The notes: a model not told the origin generated them from the sequence alone. DNA of 64,000 nucleotides from Providencia sp. PROV188 (GCF_027595165.1 NZ_CP097291.1:1240001-1304000), one strand, 5' to 3'. Shown: positions 1-9,992, counted from the stretch's first letter. Numbers and translations: made by a program.

Positions 1-1
1 A

Positions 2-46
2 GCAGTCTTACGTCCATATATGAAAGGCTTAGAATATATCGGCTAA
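2..46 (+). CDS. serS: Seryl-tRNA synthetase, C-terminal end only (partial)
   Basis: Only the last 14 codons and a TAA stop are inside the window. They read AVLRPYMKGLEYIG, which matches from memory the conserved C-terminus of enterobacterial SerS (E. coli ends in RPYMNGLEYIG). SerS charges tRNA-Ser in the cytoplasm. Position supports the call, because in E. coli serS lies on the same side of the pfl cluster. A rho-independent terminator follows 19 bases later. The fragment is too short for domain analysis, so the identification rests on the tail motif and synteny. Confidence 0.8.
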   Translation, partial: AVLRPYMKGLEYIG

Positions 47-64
47 TTGATATATTTGATGTTG

Positions 65-104
65 AAGGCTGAGCTTGGTTTTAGACTGGGTTCAGCCTTT
101 TTTA
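65..104 (+). terminator. Terminator of serS
   Basis: An 8-bp perfect stem (AAGGCTGA at 65-72, TCAGCCTT at 92-99) is followed directly by a T-run. It lies just after the serS stop. It also separates serS from the converging Rpn gene. Confidence 0.85.
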
Positions 105-125
105 TTGTAAAAATAAGTGGTTAAG

Positions 126-1100
126 TTACAAGCTCAACACTTGAATTTCTGAATGGGACAATCCCGAAATTTGGCTAATAACATCAATACTGAGTCCCAG
201 GCTTAAACTCGTTATGACCAGTGACCTCATGCGTTGACGAGTATTAACTATTTCTTCTTTTCTCGCCTGCTCTATACCTTGCTCTATACCTTGCTCTATG
301 CCTTGCTCTATGCCTTGTTCTATACCTTTTTGCATTCCTTCATCCCTGAGTCTCTGTGCAATATTCATAATAGTTTCCTCATATTTTTCAGTTTGATTGA
401 TTAAAGCCTGTACTATTTGGGTGTAATCAGTGGAATCCATCACACTAAATAGATAGTTAATAATTAAAATCACATCATCTCGATGATTTTCATTTTCTTT
501 AATCACATGTGCTAAGCGTTTAGATAGCAGAACAATGTCACCCTGTCGGGTTGAATACTTGAAAGCTAACTCCATTGCAGCCACCTTCCGGTGGGTAAGA
601 ATTTCATCATCGCTGACAGCATTTACGTCAATCAGTGGTAGGGGATTACAATAAAGGTCATGGGCTAAATCTGACCACTGAAAGCAGTCTGTCCATGAGC
701 GTGAATAAGAGTAAGGCGACGGATCACCATGATAAAACTGAATAGGGACGATAAGGGGTAAAGCATGATGACCGTGTTGTAGATGTTGATTCATTGCGGA
801 GAACGCGTAATGCATTAAGCGCCAGCCCATTAATTTATCTGGAGTCGATTGGTGCTCAACTAATAGATAGAAGTAACCCGAACCTTGTTTTGTTTCGACT
901 CTATAGAGCAAATCAGATAAGCGAGAACGCAGCGTTTTATCTATAAATGAAGCACTCGTTAGTATTAAAGTATCGAAATTACAGTATTGTGTAATACGAC
1001 TTGGTAAATGGGCCTCGAAGAAATCCCTTGCATTACCAAGCTTAGTCATAAAGCCTTTGAATGCAGAATCATGCGGTTTAGAAACTAAGTGAATAGACAT
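126..1100 (-). CDS. Rpn/YhgA-type recombination-promoting nuclease (Transposase_31 family)
   Basis: A 324-residue protein of the Rpn family, which are PD-(D/E)XK-type DNA endonucleases formerly called putative transposases. The conserved family blocks are visible: D11-AFK near the N-terminus, D63-LLYR, and Y-LLVEHQS with E82 and Q84 followed by TPDK and the MxxRLxxY segment. These fit the degenerate nuclease core. The C-terminal part is charged and carries five perfect GIEQ tetrapeptides, encoded by 12-bp DNA repeats. It then ends in a hydrophobic stretch of about 25 residues. Family members promote RecA-independent recombination in E. coli; the role here is inferred from the family. The gene converges on serS, and such genes vary widely in location between strains. 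ATG start with AAGGAT upstream. Confidence 0.85.
   Translation of the reverse strand: MSIHLVSKPHDSAFKGFMTKLGNARDFFEAHLPSRITQYCNFDTLILTSASFIDKTLRSRLSDLLYRVETKQGSGYFYLLVEHQSTPDKLMGWRLMHYAFSAMNQHLQHGHHALPLIVPIQFYHGDPSPYSYSRSWTDCFQWSDLAHDLYCNPLPLIDVNAVSDDEILTHRKVAAMELAFKYSTRQGDIVLLSKRLAHVIKENENHRDDVILIINYLFSVMDSTDYTQIVQALINQTEKYEETIMNIAQRLRDEGMQKGIEQGIEQGIEQGIEQGIEQARKEEIVNTRQRMRSLVITSLSLGLSIDVISQISGLSHSEIQVLSL
267..326 (-). repeat. Five tandem 12-bp repeats inside the Rpn gene
   Basis: On the plus strand the unit is TTGCTCTATACC with small variants (units at 267-278, 279-290, 291-302, 303-314, 315-326). On the coding strand each unit encodes Gly-Ile-Glu-Gln. The units are in frame, so slippage would change protein length by four residues without a frameshift. 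Confidence 0.95.
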
Positions 1101-1249
1101 ATCGATCCTTATCCCGAGCGGTTGACGACGAGATACTAACCAATATTTTTTAAGGAGTGGAAAAAAGTTAGTCCTAATTCTAGATAATGGCTTGACTGAT
1201 TAACTTTTTGTTATAAATGGTTTTATTTACTGATTTTAGTAATTAAAAA

Positions 1250-1282
1250 ACACCTCATCGTCGTAATTCAACCCTGAGGTGT
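1250..1282 (-). terminator. Terminator of the membrane-protein gene 1360-2211
   Basis: A perfect 8-bp stem (ACACCTCA at 1250-1257, TGAGGTGT at 1275-1282), followed on the minus strand by TTTTTTAATT. Confidence 0.85.
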
Positions 1283-1359
1283 CAGGAGATAATTTTAGTC
1301 AATGCTGATGAGCTCAGTACAAAACTTCCAAAGAAATTAGTGAGTCTCGTCCGCTTTAA

Positions 1360-2211
1360 TTACACAATCAATGAACTGGTCTGTGACTGTTTAGTATCGG
1401 TAAAAAAGATACTGCGGTACGTGCTGTAGTAAGTTGCGTACATAATTGGCATTGAGATAAATAATCCTAAGCCGAATGGGATAATGGAGACAAACATTAG
1501 CACCATGGCAATCAGGAAGAATAAGAAGCCGGGTAATAGGTTTTTCTTCACTGCCTGTAAGCTGGCGGAGATAGATGTGCCAATTTTGAAATCATGATTC
1601 ATGATAAGAGCGGGAGCAAACCACGTTAGTGCAGTGCCAAATAAGCTAGCTAATGCCATGATAATGCCCGCAAATACAAATGTTCCAGTTGATGCAAACA
1701 AGGCTGCATCCGAAATACCATCGTATTGGTCAGCTTGCATTACTAAGCTAAAAATGGCCGAGCCAGCAATCAGAAAAGCAATTAACATTCCGACCATATT
1801 GGCTGCAAAGTTTATGGCACCAATAGCAAATAGCTCACCAAATTTCTTTTGGAACCCAGAGAAAAGCAAGCCAATATCCGCTTCGCCAGTTTTGCGTTGG
1901 TTTTCACAAATTGCAATGATCCCCCCGACGAAAACGGGAGTAACAAAACTCACAAACATGCTGACAATGGGTAGAAAAGCCATAGCAAAGATAATCAGGA
2001 AAAAGACAACGTTAATCAGGATCCACATACCTAATTTTTCTTTGACCAGTGCCCACGCTTGGCTAATCCATTCAACGCCTTCTCCTGCTTGAACGGCGCG
2101 AGGCTCAGGCGTAAATACAAAACTATCAACGGGCTCTTGAGGTGATGGTGTTTCAGGTGCTGGCGTTACAGGTGATATGTTGTTATCGACATGATCGTGT
2201 TCATTGTTCAT
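1360..2211 (-). CDS. Multi-pass inner-membrane protein, BPSS1780-like family
   Basis: A 283-residue protein. The first ~45 residues are soluble and rich in Pro, Glu and Thr. A WISQAWALVKEKLGMWI segment follows, then about five hydrophobic segments (around residues 62-100, 125-155, 170-200, 215-260). The short VQAGEG...W motif before the first membrane span resembles the BPSS1780-type family of uncharacterised membrane proteins, a call made from memory. No enzymatic motif is visible. It is a single-gene unit with its own strong terminator, downstream of and in the same orientation as pflA. No function is proposed. Confidence 0.7.
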   Translation of the reverse strand: MNNEHDHVDNNISPVTPAPETPSPQEPVDSFVFTPEPRAVQAGEGVEWISQAWALVKEKLGMWILINVVFFLIIFAMAFLPIVSMFVSFVTPVFVGGIIAICENQRKTGEADIGLLFSGFQKKFGELFAIGAINFAANMVGMLIAFLIAGSAIFSLVMQADQYDGISDAALFASTGTFVFAGIIMALASLFGTALTWFAPALIMNHDFKIGTSISASLQAVKKNLLPGFLFFLIAMVLMFVSIIPFGLGLFISMPIMYATYYSTYRSIFFTDTKQSQTSSLIV

Positions 2212-2403
2212 GGTAAATGACCTATTCGTAGTGATGAATCAGCAATGTTTATTATAGTGTTATGCTGCTATTGATTTATAAATTAAATTTAACTTGGGGA
2301 TTATGCCTAAAAACTCAACATTATCAAAGCAGAGTAATCTGGTTGCGTGAGAGTAGGCAGGATTATGAAAGCGGGTAGGATGGTGTAGAAGAAGGGATAA
2401 TAA

Positions 2404-2427
2404 TGAGGCTCCCCGAAGGAAGCCTCA
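2404..2427 (-). terminator. Terminator of pflA
   Basis: On the minus strand a TGAGGCTTCC stem closes over a TTCG tetraloop onto GGGAGCCTCA (arms 2404-2413 and 2418-2427, one mismatch), followed by TTATTATC. It begins a few bases after the pflA stop. Confidence 0.85.
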
Positions 2428-2433
2428 TTTTAA

Positions 2434-3228
2434 TTAGTACATGACTTTTTTGCCGTAGCTTTCGAGGATGCTTTTTACTCTTTCCATCACTTCTTTTGAC
2501 GGTGGTCTCACGCCATCAAGTTTGTATTCTTCACCCATGGTTTCCCATTTGTGTTTACCCAGCTCATGGTAAGGGAGCAGTTCAATTTTCTCGATATTAT
2601 CCATATCTTTGACAAATTCACCGAGCATATGGACTGAGTGGTCATCGTCACTCCAGCCTGGGACAACGACATAGCGGATCCAGGTTTTTTGATTGCGCTT
2701 AGCGAGGTAGCGAGCAAATTCTAAGGTGCGATGATTGGAAACACCCACGAGTTTTTGGTGGATCTCATCATTAAGCTGTTTTAAGTCAAGCATGACAAGA
2801 TCAGTGACTTCCATCAGCTCATCAATGACGGGGTCATAACGACGAACAAATCCATTAGTGTCTAAACAGGTATGGATGTTTTCTTTTTTACAAGCGCGGA
2901 ACCAATCACGGACAAAATCAGCCTGTAAAATAGCTTCACCACCAGATGCGGTTACACCACCACCTGTAGCGTTCATAAAATGGCGATAAGTGACGGCTTC
3001 TTTCATTAATTCATCAACAGTGACCATGTTACCGGTATGGGTATCCCATGTATCACGATTATGGCAATACAGGCAGCGCATTAGGCAGCCTTGAAAGAAG
3101 ACAATAAAGCGGATCCCTGGTCCGTCGACGGTACCACAGGATTCGAAGGAGTGAATTCGCCCAAACGTCGCAGGTGGCGAGGTGGTCGAAATTTCAGTCG
3201 TTGGAATAGTCTTTTGCGTTGTTGACAT
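2434..3228 (-). CDS. pflA: Pyruvate formate-lyase activating enzyme (radical SAM)
   Basis: PflA reduces S-adenosylmethionine with a [4Fe-4S] cluster and creates the glycyl radical on PflB, activating anaerobic pyruvate cleavage. The cluster motif CLMRCLYC (CxxxCxxC) is present, as are the [12 protein letters not shown] block and the TASGGEA glycine-rich SAM motif. At 264 residues it is about 18 longer than E. coli PflA (246). The extra N-terminal residues are Ser/Thr/Pro-rich ([19 protein letters not shown]) before the conserved GRIHSFES. No closer in-frame ATG is available, so the extension seems real. It lies downstream of pflB in the same orientation, separated by a hairpin that probably attenuates read-through. 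Confidence 0.96.
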   Translation of the reverse strand: MSTTQKTIPTTEISTTSPPATFGRIHSFESCGTVDGPGIRFIVFFQGCLMRCLYCHNRDTWDTHTGNMVTVDELMKEAVTYRHFMNATGGGVTASGGEAILQADFVRDWFRACKKENIHTCLDTNGFVRRYDPVIDELMEVTDLVMLDLKQLNDEIHQKLVGVSNHRTLEFARYLAKRNQKTWIRYVVVPGWSDDDHSVHMLGEFVKDMDNIEKIELLPYHELGKHKWETMGEEYKLDGVRPPSKEVMERVKSILESYGKKVMY

Positions 3229-3281
3229 AGCAGGAACTCACAGAATGTAGAATTATAATTTGTTATCTTTGACTAAGATAG

Positions 3282-3306
3282 AAAGGCCCCAATGGGAGGG
3301 GCCTTT
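3282..3306 (-). terminator. Hairpin between pflB and pflA
   Basis: A perfect 9-bp GC-rich stem (AAAGGCCCC at 3282-3290, GGGGCCTTT at 3298-3306). The T-run is better on the plus strand than on the minus. In the pflB direction it is likely a partial terminator that lowers pflA relative to pflB. Confidence 0.7.
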
Positions 3307-3340
3307 TATTTATTTTACGTTATAGAATCTTAGCAAAGTC

Positions 3341-5623
3341 TTACAGAGTACTGGTGAAAGTACGAGTAATAACGTCTTGCTGCTGTTCTTTAGTCAGAGA
3401 GTTAAAGCGCACTGCATATCCTGATACACGGATAGTCAGCTGCGGATATTTCTCTGGGTTTTCCATTGCGTCTAACAGCATTTCGCGGTTCATAACGTTC
3501 ACGTTTAAGTGCTGACCACCCTCGATAGAGGATTCATGGTGGAAGTAACCATCCATCAGACCCGCTAAGTTAGTTTTACGCACTTCGTCGTCTTTACCTA
3601 ATGCATTTGGAACGATAGAGAAGGTATAAGAAATACCATCTTTCGCGTAAGCAAACGGCAGTTTAGCCACTGAAGTCAGTGATGCAACCGCACCTTTTTG
3701 GTCACGGCCGTGCATTGGGTTAGCGCCTGGTCCGAATGGAGCGCCAGCACGACGACCATCAGGGGTGTTACCTGTTTTCTTACCATACACAACGTTAGAA
3801 GTGATGGTCAGAACTGACTGAGTTGGAACCGCGTTACGGTAAGTAGGCAGTTTCTGGATTTTCTTCATGAAACGTTCTACTAAGTCACAAGCGATATCAT
3901 CAACACGTGGGTCGTTGTTACCAAATTGTGGGTATTCACCTTCGATTTCGAAGTCGATAGCAATACCATCTTCGTCACGAATTGGTTTAACTTTTGCGTA
4001 TTTGATAGCAGACAGTGAGTCAGCTGCAACAGATAGACCTGCGATACCACATGCCATTGTACGGTAAACATCACGGTCATGAAGTGCCATCAGTGCTGCT
4101 TCATAGCTGTATTTATCGTGCATGAAGTGGATGCAGTTCAGCGCAGTGACGTACTGAGTTGCTAACCAATCCATAAAGTGGTCCATTTTGTCCATCACGG
4201 TATCGAAATCAAGAACTTCGTCCATGATTGGAGCATGTTTAGGACCGACTTGCATTTTCAGTTTTTCGTCCACACCACCGTTGATGGTGTACAGCATAGT
4301 TTTCGCTAAGTTTGCACGAGCACCGAAGAACTGCATTTGTTTACCAACAATCATTGGGCTCACGCAACATGCGATTGCGTAGTCATCATTGTTGAAGTCA
4401 GGACGCATTAAGTCATCGTTTTCATACTGTACAGATGAAGTATCGATAGACACTTTTGCTGCGAACTTTTTGAAGTTCATTGGCAGTTTTTCTGACCACA
4501 GGATAGTCATGTTAGGCTCTGGAGATGGGCCCATGGTATACAGTGTGTTCAGGAAACGGAAAGTGTTTTTAGTCACCATAGTACGGCCATCAAGACCCAT
4601 ACCAGCCAGTGATTCTGTTGCCCAGATTGGGTCACCAGAGAACAGCTCATCGTATTCAGGAGTACGTAAGAAACGAACCATACGCAGTTTCATGACTAAA
4701 TGGTCAATCAGTTCTTGCGCTTGTTCTTCTGTGATTTTACCTGCTTCTAAGTCACGTTGGATGTACACGTCTAAGAACGTAGATACACGACCAAATGACA
4801 TCGCTGCACCGTTTTGAGATTTAACAGCGGCTAAGTAACCGAAGTAAGTCCATTGAACAGCTTCTTGTGCGTTAGTTGCAGGACCGGAGATGTCGTAGCC
4901 ATATTTAGCAGCCATCTCTTTGATTTGACCCAGTGCACGGTGCTGTTCAGCAATTTCTTCGCGCAGTTGGATAGTCATTTGCAGGTCTTCACCTTTCTCT
5001 AATCTTTCTTGCAGAGAGGTGAATTGGTTGAACTTGTCTTTCATCAGGAAATCAATACCGTACAGCGCAACGCGACGGTAGTCACCGATGATACGACCAC
5101 GACCATAAGCATCTGGTAAACCGGTTAAGATACCGGATTTACGGCATTTTAAGATGTCTGGAGTATAAACATCGAAAACACCTTGGTTATGGGTTTTACG
5201 GTATTCTGTGAAGATTTTTTTCAGGCTAGGATCTAAAGTACGATCGTAAGCTTTACATGAACCTTCAACCATTTTGATACCACCGAACGGGATAAGACCA
5301 CGTTTCAGAGGTGCGTCAGTTTGTAAACCAACGATAGTTTCTAAGTCTTTGCTAATGTAACCTGCATCATGGGAAGTGATTGTTGATGCAACGTCTGTAT
5401 CAAAATCAACTGGCGCGTGAGTGCGGTTTTCGATTTTGATCCCTTCCATGACTTTTTCCCACAGCTTATCAGTCGCTGGAGTAGAGCCTGCTAAGAAAGA
5501 TTCATCACCTTCATACGGAGTATAGTTTTTCTGAATAAAGTCACGGACGTTGACGTTATTCTGCCAGTCACCTTGGCTAAAACCTTGCCATGCTAAAGCG
5601 AATTTTTCATTTAATTCGGACAT
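3341..5623 (-). CDS. pflB: Formate C-acetyltransferase (pyruvate formate-lyase)
   Basis: PflB converts pyruvate and CoA to acetyl-CoA and formate in anaerobic growth. The protein is 760 residues, the same as E. coli. The adjacent catalytic cysteines (ACCVSPM) and the C-terminal glycyl-radical loop RVSGYAVRF are present; the radical glycine is residue 735 counting Met, Gly734 in usual numbering. The start was placed at MSELNEKF (ATG at 5623) rather than seven codons upstream, matching the family N-terminus, with AAGGT as ribosome-binding site. The next upstream gene is focA (88-bp gap); pflA lies downstream. The order focA-pflB-pflA is the classical anaerobic formate operon. Confidence 0.98.
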   Translation of the reverse strand: MSELNEKFALAWQGFSQGDWQNNVNVRDFIQKNYTPYEGDESFLAGSTPATDKLWEKVMEGIKIENRTHAPVDFDTDVASTITSHDAGYISKDLETIVGLQTDAPLKRGLIPFGGIKMVEGSCKAYDRTLDPSLKKIFTEYRKTHNQGVFDVYTPDILKCRKSGILTGLPDAYGRGRIIGDYRRVALYGIDFLMKDKFNQFTSLQERLEKGEDLQMTIQLREEIAEQHRALGQIKEMAAKYGYDISGPATNAQEAVQWTYFGYLAAVKSQNGAAMSFGRVSTFLDVYIQRDLEAGKITEEQAQELIDHLVMKLRMVRFLRTPEYDELFSGDPIWATESLAGMGLDGRTMVTKNTFRFLNTLYTMGPSPEPNMTILWSEKLPMNFKKFAAKVSIDTSSVQYENDDLMRPDFNNDDYAIACCVSPMIVGKQMQFFGARANLAKTMLYTINGGVDEKLKMQVGPKHAPIMDEVLDFDTVMDKMDHFMDWLATQYVTALNCIHFMHDKYSYEAALMALHDRDVYRTMACGIAGLSVAADSLSAIKYAKVKPIRDEDGIAIDFEIEGEYPQFGNNDPRVDDIACDLVERFMKKIQKLPTYRNAVPTQSVLTITSNVVYGKKTGNTPDGRRAGAPFGPGANPMHGRDQKGAVASLTSVAKLPFAYAKDGISYTFSIVPNALGKDDEVRKTNLAGLMDGYFHHESSIEGGQHLNVNVMNREMLLDAMENPEKYPQLTIRVSGYAVRFNSLTKEQQQDVITRTFTSTL

Positions 5624-5711
5624 GATACTTTTACCTTTTAACAATGGATCTTTGAGGGATCTTAATAAATCTTTGTGTACTTGTAATACCGAGTATATTA
5701 ACCAATTTCGA

Positions 5712-6569
5712 TTAATGTTTTTCGCTATTACGTAGATGCATTAACCAGTAAATTAGGCCGACTAACACTGCGCCGCCAATAATATTTCCGATAGTTACTG
5801 GTATTAAGTTTTCGGTAATAAAGTTTCCAACTGTTAAGTTAGAAAATTGTTCTGGTGCCATGTTGATATTTGACCAAAATTCAACAGGGGCGAATTCTTT
5901 AATCATGATAGCTAGAGGGATCATAAACATATTTGCAATGCTATGTTCAAAGCCACTAGCAACAAACATTGCGATTGGCAGAACTAATACTACCAGCTTG
6001 TCAGTTAGGCTACGACCGGCATAGCTCATCCAAACTGCTAAGCAAACCATTAAGTTAGCTAAAATACCTAAAAAGACAGCTTCAACAAAAGTATGGTGCA
6101 ACTTGTAGTTAGCCGTTTGAAGAACGTTTAACCCCCATTGCCCATTCGCCGCAGCATATTGGCCTGCAAACCAAATAATAGCGACAAAAAACAGTGCGCC
6201 AATTAAGTTGCCAATATAAACGTTGAACCAATTGAGGAACATTTTTCCCCAAGTAATTTTGCCTGTTGCTTTAGATACGATGGTAAGAACAGTGGATGTA
6301 AATAAGTCAGCACCGCATACAACAACTAACATTAGTCCAAGGGAGAAGCAGATACCGCCAATCAGTTTAGTAAAACCGTAAGGAGCACTTGCTGCACCTG
6401 TCGTTGCAGTGATATAGAAAACGAAAGCGATAGAGATAAAGATACCAGCAGTGAATGCTGACAAGTAGGTAATAGCTGGGTGTTTGTTCGTTTTATAAAC
6501 ACCTGCATCATCAGCAACTTGCGCCATGACAGCAGGAGATAATAAATTAAAAGGGTTGTCAGCTTTCAT
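5712..6569 (-). CDS. focA: Formate channel FocA
   Basis: A 285-residue inner-membrane formate/nitrite-family channel that moves formate across the membrane according to pH, partnering PflB. Six hydrophobic spans are visible. The gating residues known from E. coli are at the same positions: Thr91 in DLFTSTV and His209 in GFEHSIANM. The N-terminus [10 protein letters not shown] matches the family. It is the first gene of the focA-pflB-pflA group and is preceded by an FNR-like site, consistent with anaerobic induction. Confidence 0.98.
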   Translation of the reverse strand: MKADNPFNLLSPAVMAQVADDAGVYKTNKHPAITYLSAFTAGIFISIAFVFYITATTGAASAPYGFTKLIGGICFSLGLMLVVVCGADLFTSTVLTIVSKATGKITWGKMFLNWFNVYIGNLIGALFFVAIIWFAGQYAAANGQWGLNVLQTANYKLHHTFVEAVFLGILANLMVCLAVWMSYAGRSLTDKLVVLVLPIAMFVASGFEHSIANMFMIPLAIMIKEFAPVEFWSNINMAPEQFSNLTVGNFITENLIPVTIGNIIGGAVLVGLIYWLMHLRNSEKH

Positions 6570-6864
6570 ACTAACACTCTCTTACAAAGTTGATTAATTA
6601 TAGCACGCAATTATAGTAACAAACGGGTGTGACGATAAATTTGATGTGGATCATGAAGTGTTGAGAGAACGGGGTGGAAACAGTATAAAAAACGTCAAAA
6701 TTTCATCTAATTATTTGATTTTAAAATGAAAAATATTTTTTAAATTTTATAAAAAAATTTTATAAAACAGCTCAAAACGCTCTCGATAAGTAAAATGTTA
6801 CAGATGATTGTTAATGAATTTCGATAATTATTATGTGATTGAAATTAAATATTGCTTAAGTAAA
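6570..6864. promoter_or_regulatory. Upstream region of focA-pfl
   Basis: About 295 non-coding bases between focA and the ycaO terminators. The far part (about 6690-6860) is very A+T-rich with long A and T tracts, suitable for IHF or nucleoid-protein binding. The focA-proximal part has one clear FNR-like site. No small ORF with a convincing ribosome-binding site is seen. Confidence 0.6.
6641..6654 (-). promoter_or_regulatory. FNR-like binding site upstream of focA
   Basis: TTGATGTGGATCAT matches the FNR consensus TTGAT-N4-ATCAA at nine of ten fixed positions. It lies 72-85 bases before the focA start codon. FNR activation of focA-pfl is established in E. coli; its use here is inferred. Confidence 0.65.
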
Positions 6865-6938
6865 GATAAAAGCCCAGAGGCTTTTATCTCAAATCATCTT
6901 AAACCCCCACCAAGCCTATGGATTTGGTGGGAGGTTTT
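6865..6938 (-). terminator. Tandem terminator hairpins of ycaO
   Basis: Two hairpins follow the ycaO stop. The first (6901-6938) pairs CCCACCAA with TTGGTGGG, extended by AAAACC/GGTTTT around a bulged base. The second (6865-6888) is a perfect 10-bp stem, GATAAAAGCC/GGCTTTTATC, with a CAGA loop. Together they insulate ycaO from focA. Confidence 0.8.
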
Positions 6939-6942
6939 CTAA

Positions 6943-8697
6943 TTAAGCATTAGCACGCTTCGCTTTTTGTAGCTTTTCGTAAGCTGCTAAAAGCCCTTGA
7001 TGAGCAGGTAATGCTTTGAGCTCTTCATCAATTGACCATAATCCGTAGAAGCTTGATTCACCCGCAATTGCTGCTGACGCCGCATCTACCGCCTCTTGAC
7101 CATACATACGGACAAAAGCTTGATAGTATTGAGCTGGCTCTCTTTCTTCTTCTTGGGAAAGTAGCAGCAGAGTATGTAAGCAGCGGTAGTAGTTAGCGCG
7201 TTCTGGCGTGAATACGGAACTATTGAAGTCTTGTGTCCATTCAACCCAAGCCAATGCTTGTTCAAGGTCTCCACCCGCTAAGGCTAACATTGATTTCAAT
7301 TCGCCAATACGTAGATTGCTCCAGCCATTATCTTTACCAACAGCCAAACCTAATAGTTCGCGCACACGGGTAAAGTCATCTAATCCGTCATCATCTAACT
7401 GTTCAATGAGAGCAAGATAATCTTCTTTTTCCCACTGACTATCAGGGAGGGACATAATGGTGTCGCGAAGGTAAGCACCCATTGCATTGTTGGCAATATG
7501 CAAATCTTCTACAGGATAGATATCTGACATACCTGGCACCAAGATACGGCAGGCATACACACCTAAATGGCTGTAATCTGCGATATACACTTCTGCGTCA
7601 AGTTTGTTGAAGATTGCCATTAACGTTGCAAATTCTTCTGTCGTGGTGCCTTTAAAGCTCCAATCTGCAAATGGATAATCCGCATCGTCTTTAAACATAT
7701 CCCAGCTAATTAAACCGCTAGAATCGATAAAGTGGGTTTCTAAGTTTGTGTGCTCACCGACTTCTTCATCATCAAAGGTTGGGGCGTTAAACACGTCCAA
7801 ATCTTTCAGTCCACGACCTTGCAGCAATTCTGTGACTGTACGCTCTAAGGCAACACCAAAATCAGGGTGCGCGCCGAAAGAGGCAAAGCAAGTCCCGTTC
7901 TGTGGGTTAAACAGCACCACACAGATGACTGGAAATTGGCCACCCAAAGAGGCGTCGTAACAGAAGATAGGGAAGCCTTCGTTTTCCAACGTTTCAATCG
8001 CTGCAACGACACCAGGGTAGCGAGCCATCACATCGGTAGGGATCGTTGGTAAACTAATGCTTTCGGCAATAATTTTATTTTTAACAAAGCGCTCAAACAC
8101 TTCGGATAACCCTTGTACACGAGCCTCGTTTGCTGTGTTTCCGGCTGACATTCCATTAGACACATACAAGTTGCCGACGATATTCATTGGAATATAGACG
8201 GTGCTGTTGTCAGATTGGCGTGTGAATGGCAGGGCGCAAATACCGCGTTCTTCATTACCTGATTGCAGGTCAATCAGCTGGCTTCCTGCGAGTGCATTGT
8301 CAGGATCATAGAAAGCAACCAAGCGCTCATCCAGCAAACCTGCTGGCAGACTATCATCTTCAGTTAACGGGAACCATTTCTCATTAGGATAATGAACGAA
8401 ATCCCCCTCAGCGATGGATTTACCTAAATAGAAATCTGCGAAGAAATAGTTGGTGGATAAACGCTCAAAATATTCACCGAGAGCAGAGGCTAAAGCCGCT
8501 TTTTTACTTGCGCCTTTACCGTTGGTAAAGCACAGCGGGCACTCTTTGTCACGAATATGAACGGACCAAACATTTGGAACCGGATTCAGCCAAGAGGCTT
8601 CTTCGATATCGAATCCTAAATTTTTCAGTTTGGTTTGGAATGCATCAATGGAGTCTTCGAGTGCGGCATCTTTGCCGGGAATAAATGTTTGGCTCAT
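6943..8697 (-). CDS. ycaO: YcaO, ribosomal protein S12 methylthiotransferase accessory protein
   Basis: A 584-residue cytoplasmic protein close to E. coli YcaO (586). YcaO-domain proteins bind ATP and activate backbone or side-chain amides. E. coli YcaO assists RimO in beta-methylthiolation of Asp88 of ribosomal protein S12. Conserved blocks include the N-terminal FTNGKGASKKAALASALGEY and VQGLSEVFERFVKN, both glutamate-rich nucleotide-binding segments. The C-terminal third is a helical TPR-like region containing LALAGGDLEQAL. It sits upstream of focA in the same orientation, as in E. coli, with its own terminators. The start ATG at 8697 matches the family N-terminus (TFIPGKDAALEDSI). Confidence 0.96.
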   Translation of the reverse strand: MSQTFIPGKDAALEDSIDAFQTKLKNLGFDIEEASWLNPVPNVWSVHIRDKECPLCFTNGKGASKKAALASALGEYFERLSTNYFFADFYLGKSIAEGDFVHYPNEKWFPLTEDDSLPAGLLDERLVAFYDPDNALAGSQLIDLQSGNEERGICALPFTRQSDNSTVYIPMNIVGNLYVSNGMSAGNTANEARVQGLSEVFERFVKNKIIAESISLPTIPTDVMARYPGVVAAIETLENEGFPIFCYDASLGGQFPVICVVLFNPQNGTCFASFGAHPDFGVALERTVTELLQGRGLKDLDVFNAPTFDDEEVGEHTNLETHFIDSSGLISWDMFKDDADYPFADWSFKGTTTEEFATLMAIFNKLDAEVYIADYSHLGVYACRILVPGMSDIYPVEDLHIANNAMGAYLRDTIMSLPDSQWEKEDYLALIEQLDDDGLDDFTRVRELLGLAVGKDNGWSNLRIGELKSMLALAGGDLEQALAWVEWTQDFNSSVFTPERANYYRCLHTLLLLSQEEEREPAQYYQAFVRMYGQEAVDAASAAIAGESSFYGLWSIDEELKALPAHQGLLAAYEKLQKAKRANA

Positions 8698-8912
8698 TGT
8701 CAGTCACTTGTAAATGGCTTGTTTCAGATAGCCGCTATGATACGGACTTTTTGCCTAGTGCTCACGCTTTTTATTCAAGACAGAAAAATAGCGAAAAATT
8801 AAAATTTACTAAAATGACAAAGTCGATCACAAAACTCTCAGATTAAATCCACATAATAACGTGAGTTTATTTTTAATATTATGCTCGTTAATTTTAGTTA
8901 AAGGAAAATAGG

Positions 8913-9956
8913 ATGAAAAACCGAAATAAAGCGCTGTTAGCCACACTGGTTTCACTGTTTGCCGCATCAGCATTTGCACAACCGAATATTATGGTGCTGG
9001 CAACGGGCGGAACCATTGCGGGTGGTGGAGAATCAGCAACAGGTTCAAGCTACCAAGCTGGGAAAGTAGGAATTGACTCTTTACTTAATGCGGTACCGGA
9101 GACTAAAAAAATTGCTAACCTGAGTGGTGAGCAGCTGGTGAATATCGGTTCTCAAGATATGAATGATCAAGTTTGGTTAACTCTCGCAAAAAAAATTAAT
9201 CAAGATTGCAATAAAACCGATGGTTTTGTGATTACCCATGGTACTGACACCATGGAGGAAACGGCCTTTTTCCTTGATTTAACCACGGCCTGTAAAAAGC
9301 CGATTGTGATGGTGGGGGCAATGCGTCCTTCCACGGCTTTGGGCGCTGACGGCCCATTGAACTTATACAATGCCGTCGTATTAGCATCTGATAAATCAGC
9401 GGGAGAGCGTGGCGTGTTGATGGCGATGAATGACAAAGTGATCCAAGGTCGCAATGTTATGAAAATGAGCACAACAGAAGTTCAAGCCTTTGATGCTGTG
9501 AATGCGGGGGCAGAAGGCTATATTCATGATGGTAAGGTTACCTATTATCAAGCGCCTCAGCCGCGTGGGGATAAACCTGTTTTTGATGTGAGCAAATTAG
9601 ATAAATTACCGGAAGTGGGCATTGTCTATAACTATGCGAATGCATCTTCAGCACCAGTAAAAGCACTGCGAGAAGAAGGTGTTAAAGGTATAGTGAGTGC
9701 CGGTGTTGGTAACGGGAATATGTATAAAACTATTTTTGATGCATTAGCTAATGCAGCGAAAGAGGATGTTGTCGTGGTGCGTTCTAGTCGGGTACCGACA
9801 GGCTATACAACGCGAAATGCAGAAGTGAATGATAACGAATATGGATTTGTGGCATCTGAAAGATTGAATCCACAAAAATCTCGTGTGTTACTGCAATTAG
9901 CATTAACACAAACGAAAGATCCGAAAAAAATCCAAGAGATGTTTGAACAATATTAA
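8913..9956 (+). CDS. ansB: Periplasmic L-asparaginase II
   Basis: It hydrolyses L-asparagine to aspartate and ammonia in the periplasm. The 347-residue precursor has a Sec signal peptide (MKNRNK then a hydrophobic core ending SAFA, predicted cleavage after Ala22). The first catalytic threonine is Thr34 in LATGGTIAGGG and the second is Thr111 in ITHGTDTMEE, with Asp112 beside it, as in type II asparaginases. Good ribosome-binding site AAAGGA. The gene is divergent from ycaO. In E. coli ansB is elsewhere, so it is an insertion relative to that map. E. coli ansB is activated by FNR and CRP; a TGACA...TCACA element at 8814-8830 has one base too many in its spacer to call. Confidence 0.95.
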   Translation: MKNRNKALLATLVSLFAASAFAQPNIMVLATGGTIAGGGESATGSSYQAGKVGIDSLLNAVPETKKIANLSGEQLVNIGSQDMNDQVWLTLAKKINQDCNKTDGFVITHGTDTMEETAFFLDLTTACKKPIVMVGAMRPSTALGADGPLNLYNAVVLASDKSAGERGVLMAMNDKVIQGRNVMKMSTTEVQAFDAVNAGAEGYIHDGKVTYYQAPQPRGDKPVFDVSKLDKLPEVGIVYNYANASSAPVKALREEGVKGIVSAGVGNGNMYKTIFDALANAAKEDVVVVRSSRVPTGYTTRNAEVNDNEYGFVASERLNPQKSRVLLQLALTQTKDPKKIQEMFEQY

Positions 9957-9964
9957 TATTTAAT

Positions 9965-9992
9965 AATAGGCGGCAGAGATGTCGCCTTTATT
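9965..9992 (+). terminator. Terminator of ansB
   Basis: Stem AGGCG (968-972 in the 9900s block) with CGCCT (983-987), extended by A/T pairs, followed by TTATTCTATTTTT. It lies 10 bases after the ansB stop. Confidence 0.65.

Noticed and set aside
4389..4817. 142-codon plus-strand frame inside pflB
   Set aside because: It is antisense to a fully conserved region of PflB and its composition is that of reversed codons.
8812..8832. CRP/FNR-type site upstream of ansB
   Set aside because: The TGACA and TCACA halves are separated by seven bases rather than six and the left half is imperfect; no good FNR dyad was found.
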